A stretch of DNA of 9,558 nucleotides. Source: Bacillota bacterium (GTDB lineage: Bacteria; Bacillota_E; Sulfobacillia; Sulfobacillales; Sulfobacillaceae). The stretch lies in contig JAKADJ010000069.1 in NCBI GenBank assembly GCA_021820645.1, positions 1 to 9,558 on the forward strand. The letters are read 5' to 3'. The notes under the pieces were generated by a model, which saw nothing but the letters and a program-made list of their open reading frames with translations, ran no database searches and was not told where the DNA came from. The translations under genes and the position numbers were made by a program. Every line of letters starts with the position of its first letter. The first letter of the stretch is position 1. Below, in pieces: positions 8,001-9,558 of the stretch.

Positions 8001-8294
8001 GGGAGAATAACCCGCCACCACGGAGTTGGCCCCCCAATACGTTAAGCGGCGTACTTCCCCACCTTCGCCCGGCATGATATAAATTTCGGTATCGCCCTCT
8101 TCTTTACCCGTGTAGGCCAGGTAACGTCCGTCTGGTGACAACCACGGGCGCACCGCAGCCCCCCAGCCAGCCGTTAAGCGTCGAGCAATACCGCCCCGAC
8201 GATCTACCAGCCACACATCATCTTCGGAGACAAAGGCAACCGTGTCGCCCGCAATCGATGGCGAACGATAATACCCGTCTTCTGCATTCATCAT
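5073..8294 (-). CDS. tri: Tricorn protease (peptidase family S41B)
   Basis: A large cytoplasmic serine peptidase that cuts oligopeptides released by the proteasome or other ATP-dependent proteases into di- to tetrapeptides. With the start chosen here it is 1073 aa, close to the Thermoplasma enzyme (about 1071). An ATG 39 nt further upstream (8333) is possible but poorer: the start at 8294 has GGGAGGG 6 nt before it and overlaps the pcp stop as ATGA. In this numbering the order is a six-bladed propeller (about 1-300), a seven-bladed propeller with SPDG/SPDS repeats (about 300-660), helical C1 domain (about 665-740), PDZ domain (about 745-840) and C2 catalytic domain (about 845-1050). The expected catalytic residues are present: Ser728-His729 in GTSHAYE, nucleophile Ser954 followed by Asp955 in NAGSDGD, and Glu1012 in GVENYGV. 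There is no signal peptide. It is the last gene of the ybaK-pcp-tricorn operon. Confidence 0.95.
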   Translation of the reverse strand: MMNAEDGYYRSPSIAGDTVAFVSEDDVWLVDRRGGIARRLTAGWGAAVRPWLSPDGRYLAYTGKEEGDTEIYIMPGEGGEVRRLTYWGANSVVAGYSPQGHVVVASNYGTPFRPWFNLYTIDPEGGEPQKLPYGPAQSIGFGGSGGVVLGRYTADPALWKRYRGGTAGQLWIDADGSGRFTQYDGVRGNFTSPMWIGQRIYFLSDHEGYGNLYSMTPTGTDLRRHTDHDTYYARNAKTDGTRIVYHAGATLYVFDPALGENTHIAVDYRSQRTQREPIYPRAEQYVTEATANGDGSRIAITARGKLFQMGPWHGPVYTVGATDGVRYRLSRWLPDDSGMVTISDDGGEEVLEVHCIDSTEPPVRFVGHDLGHVETMEISPDGQFAALTNERMELWLADLKALTTKLVDTSLQARITSLDWSPDSRWIAYDFPHTEHTSSIRLYSLSENRHLDATRPQFADGHPFFDPKGRYLYFLSYRTFDPIPDTLRFDYNFTKGGKPYLIPLQADRTSPFLLESSPLIESKSPNPDEADNGPLVTKIDTDGIEDRVLAFPVEEGQYRQLGASATHVFWTTVEPEGRLSRTGMGQSEEARATLHGFDWKTRKTETIADKVYGFHLNDDRTLMVIAQRRKLRVLKAGQKVDPKEVKPGKDSGLVDLDRIVLRVDRGAEWNQMLREAWRLMRNNFWTQNMSGTDWNAIYDRYLALLPRVATRGELSDLMWEMQGELGTSHAYEMGGDYRSEPKHQVGSLAADFRWDEESHGYRITHIVKGDSFEDQSHSPLQSPGINVVVGDVIVAVNGHPVSREIPPQLWLVDTAGEEVALTILASGDPHLKTRTVVVKPLDQEQIARYREWVAENRAWVHQATDNRVGYVHIPDMGARGFSEFYRAYLSEVHHEALIVDIRFNGGGHVSPLILQTLGRKRIAYDIPRHGRPYPYPSESVLGPIVALTNQNAGSDGDIFSKAFQLMKLGPLLGTRTWGGVIGIDVRYALVDGSMTSQPEYSYWFQDVGWGVENYGVDPDIVVENTPQDYAAGHDVQLERTIEEVLQLLERDPARLPEFGTRPHLAPGKLPPRS

Positions 8295-8923
8295 AGATGT
8301 CCCTCCCACCGAGGCTGGCCTCTTACCAGCCACTCTTTAATATCTTGCAAAATCTGGGTGACAATACGCAGCTGAAGTTCCAATGGCATGGTAGGCCGTT
8401 CCGGCTGCTGTACCGTTTGCTCAGGCAAACTGGGTAAATGCAAAAAGCCCACGGGTATCCCAGATCCATGGTGCGAAAACAAATAGAGCGCCTGGTTACA
8501 CATATAGAGTCCTGCCGATGAGGATAAGGCGATCGGGAGGCCTTGGGATTTCAGCGTGTGTTCTAGGCGCAACAACGGTAAGGTCGCAAAGTAGGCGGCG
8601 GGTCCACCGGGGATAATGGGGACCGCATAATGCGTCTCTTGCCGGTTATCGGGCATCGAGCTATGTATTAAATTGACCCCAATCCACTCGAGCGAGGGAG
8701 TTGTTCGTCCCTCGGCTTGTCCCATGGCGAGTACGGCATCGGGATTCAATTCGTGGAGGAGAAGGGGAATGCGTTCGTCAACGTCCCGCTTGCTGGTCTT
8801 GATGGGTTTTACGACCACGTCAAGATCAGGGGATAGGCGGGTGGCGACTTCCTGGGAGACATTGAGGGAATCGTGTCCAAAAGGATCAAAATGGGTGACG
8901 AGAATCGTGGCGCCCGCTCTCAA
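8291..8923 (-). CDS. pcp: Pyroglutamyl-peptidase I (family C15), TTG start
   Basis: A cytoplasmic cysteine peptidase that removes N-terminal pyroglutamate from peptides. The native N-terminus of this family begins just before ILVTGFDPFG; here ILVTHFDPFG lies six residues after a TTG at 8923-8921. That TTG overlaps the ybaK stop as TTGA and gives 210 aa, a normal length. An upstream ATG at 8983 would add 20 residues that lie entirely over the ybaK coding frame. The catalytic triad is visible in this numbering: Glu79 (in SLEWIGVN, where the family has ERVAIN), Cys142 (in SSAGLYMCN) and His162 (in GFLHLPSLPEQ). GQAEGR and PDN family motifs are also present. The sequence is somewhat diverged: His replaces the common Gly in the first motif, and SSSAGLYMC replaces the usual NTAGTFVC-like string. 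The gene stops at TGA 8293-8291, overlapping the tricorn ATG by 4 nt. Confidence 0.88.
   Translation of the reverse strand: MRAGATILVTHFDPFGHDSLNVSQEVATRLSPDLDVVVKPIKTSKRDVDERIPLLLHELNPDAVLAMGQAEGRTTPSLEWIGVNLIHSSMPDNRQETHYAVPIIPGGPAAYFATLPLLRLEHTLKSQGLPIALSSSAGLYMCNQALYLFSHHGSGIPVGFLHLPSLPEQTVQQPERPTMPLELQLRIVTQILQDIKEWLVRGQPRWEGHL
8301..8307 (-). promoter_or_regulatory. Ribosome binding site that decides the tricorn start
   Basis: GGGAGGG on the minus strand sits 6 nt before the ATG at 8294-8292 and inside the 3' end of pcp. The 8294 ATG is directly followed by a second in-frame ATG (8291-8289). This spacing and the ATGA overlap favour 8294 over the longer ORF start at 8333. Confidence 0.7.
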
Positions 8924-9378
8924 CGTGCACAATCCAGCACCGTGGCTTGGGTTACGTTGACCAGGTCCTGACTTTTCAACCACAGCTCAAATCCTCGCTG
9001 GCCCGCGGAAACCGCCGCAAATTCGTCTTGTAATAGGGTTTCATGACACAAGACAGGCACGGGCCGACGCGGGTTGATCGGGGATACCGATCCCCGTAAA
9101 TACCCGGTAATGCGGTGAATATCTTCGGGATCCGCCATTTCCACGGTCCGACAGGTCAGGGCAGTCGCACACTTTTTCTCACTCAGTTGCAAGTCGCCTG
9201 GGATGAGAACAATGGCAAACCCCTTCTCACCATGGACTAACAGGGTCTTGAAGACTCGGGCTAAAGGGAGTCCACATTTTGTCGCGACTTCCTCTGCGGA
9301 CTTTTCGACCTCATCGTATTCGAGGACTTGATAAGGTACGCCATGTCGTTCTAGCCACAACAACGCCCGACTTTTCAT
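8920..9378 (-). CDS. ybaK: YbaK/EbsC-family aminoacyl-tRNA deacylase
   Basis: A 152-aa single-domain protein of the YbaK/ProX fold, which hydrolyses mischarged tRNAs in trans, typically Cys-tRNA(Pro) or Ala-tRNA(Pro). Family marks are RVFKTLLVHG (41-50) with the conserved lysine Lys44, the phosphate-gripping stretch LRGSVSPINPRRPVPVL (94-110) and VSAGQRG (123-129). The length is typical. The ATG at 9378 has AAGGAG about 10 nt upstream, and a good promoter lies further up. It is the first gene of the operon with pcp and tricorn; its TGA overlaps the pcp TTG start. Which amino acid it removes cannot be told from the sequence, so the symbol marks the family rather than a proven orthologue. Confidence 0.9.
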   Translation of the reverse strand: MKSRALLWLERHGVPYQVLEYDEVEKSAEEVATKCGLPLARVFKTLLVHGEKGFAIVLIPGDLQLSEKKCATALTCRTVEMADPEDIHRITGYLRGSVSPINPRRPVPVLCHETLLQDEFAAVSAGQRGFELWLKSQDLVNVTQATVLDCAR

Positions 9379-9412
9379 GCACCGGCCACTCCTTCACGTA
9401 GAACTACCTCCC

Positions 9413-9441
9413 AGTATAAGGAAGAGTGGCTGCAAGAGCAA
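9413..9441 (-). promoter_or_regulatory. Sigma-A-like promoter for the ybaK-pcp-tricorn operon
   Basis: On the minus strand TTGCTC (9441-9436) and TATACT (9418-9413) are separated by exactly 17 nt. They match the housekeeping consensus at 3 of 6 and 5 of 6 positions. The predicted transcript starts near 9406, leaving a leader of about 28 nt with the AAGGAG ribosome site. It lies in the gap between the upstream gene's stop (9447) and ybaK. Confidence 0.6.
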
Positions 9442-9446
9442 TCTGA

Positions 9447-9557
9447 TTAGGCGGCAGGGGACCCCGATGAGTCCTCCGTAATGAGATCAACCGGAATCCA
9501 GGGATCTAAATTGTCGACATACGCACAGTAGGGATAATCGTCACAGAGGACATATTG
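9447..9557 (-). CDS. 3' end of an unrecognised minus-strand gene (partial)
   Basis: A minus-strand frame enters from the right edge and stops at TAA 9449-9447, giving the last 36 residues (beginning QYVLCDDYPYCAYVDN and ending EDSSGSPAA). It has two cysteines five residues apart (CDDYPYC) and an acidic, Ser-rich tail. I recognise no family. The compact gap of 68 nt before ybaK, with the ybaK promoter starting 6 nt past the stop, fits a real gene end. The start and most of the gene lie outside the window. Confidence 0.5.
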   Translation of the reverse strand, partial: QYVLCDDYPYCAYVDNLDPWIPVDLITEDSSGSPAA

Positions 9558-9558
9558 G

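Noticed and set aside
8295..8333. N-terminal extension of tricorn from the ATG at 8333
   Set aside because: It would overlap pcp by 43 nt. The ATG at 8294 has a GGGAGGG site 6 nt upstream and an ATGA overlap with the pcp stop.
8924..8983. N-terminal extension of Pcp from the ATG at 8983
   Set aside because: The 20 extra residues come from the ybaK coding region in another frame and precede the normal family N-terminus.
1..9558. Possible mobile element, CRISPR array, tRNA or defence system
   Set aside because: I saw no transposase, integrase, direct-repeat array, cloverleaf pattern or known defence gene. RecQ alone is not evidence for a defence island.

Overview
The window looks like chromosomal DNA from a thermo-acidophilic Gram-positive bacterium. 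A Sulfobacillus-like Firmicute is the best guess, from moderate GC, strong purine-rich Shine-Dalgarno sites, a YtpB-type terpene synthase typical of Bacillus-related lineages, and an archaeal-style tricorn protease. This is inference from gene content; no rRNA or other marker gene is present. I see no mobile element, CRISPR array, tRNA or rRNA.

Layout. Left part, plus strand: the last 34 codons of an unrecognised gene overlap by 8 nt a RecQ-family DNA helicase (98-2182) that carries HRDC and C-terminal helix-turn-helix domains. After a 164-nt gap comes a small four-helix membrane protein (2347-2730). Middle, minus strand: a beta-propeller lipoprotein (4930-3845) is followed 56 nt later by a DUF2600/YtpB-like tetraprenyl-beta-curcumene synthase (3788-2733), which converges on the small membrane protein gene. 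Right part, minus strand: a tight operon of a YbaK-type aminoacyl-tRNA deacylase (9378-8920), pyroglutamyl peptidase I (8923-8291, TTG start) and tricorn protease (8294-5073). Both junctions are 4-nt stop/start overlaps (TTGA, ATGA). A good sigma-A-like promoter lies just upstream at 9413-9441. The right edge holds the last 36 codons of another minus-strand gene.

How the genes may work together. The right-hand operon is a peptide-recycling set. Tricorn cuts proteasome- or protease-derived peptides into very short pieces, Pcp removes N-terminal pyroglutamate that would block aminopeptidases, and YbaK clears mischarged tRNA. The coupled overlaps suggest matched production. The lipoprotein and terpene synthase form a second possible operon concerned with the cell envelope, but no direct functional link is shown. 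RecQ belongs to a separate DNA-repair unit whose upstream part is outside the window.

Most of this is ordinary housekeeping or accessory metabolism. I found no convincing new defence or mobile system. The points most worth checking are the tricorn operon, a 14-nt promoter-like motif repeated upstream of three genes, and the palindrome sitting on the lipoprotein promoter.
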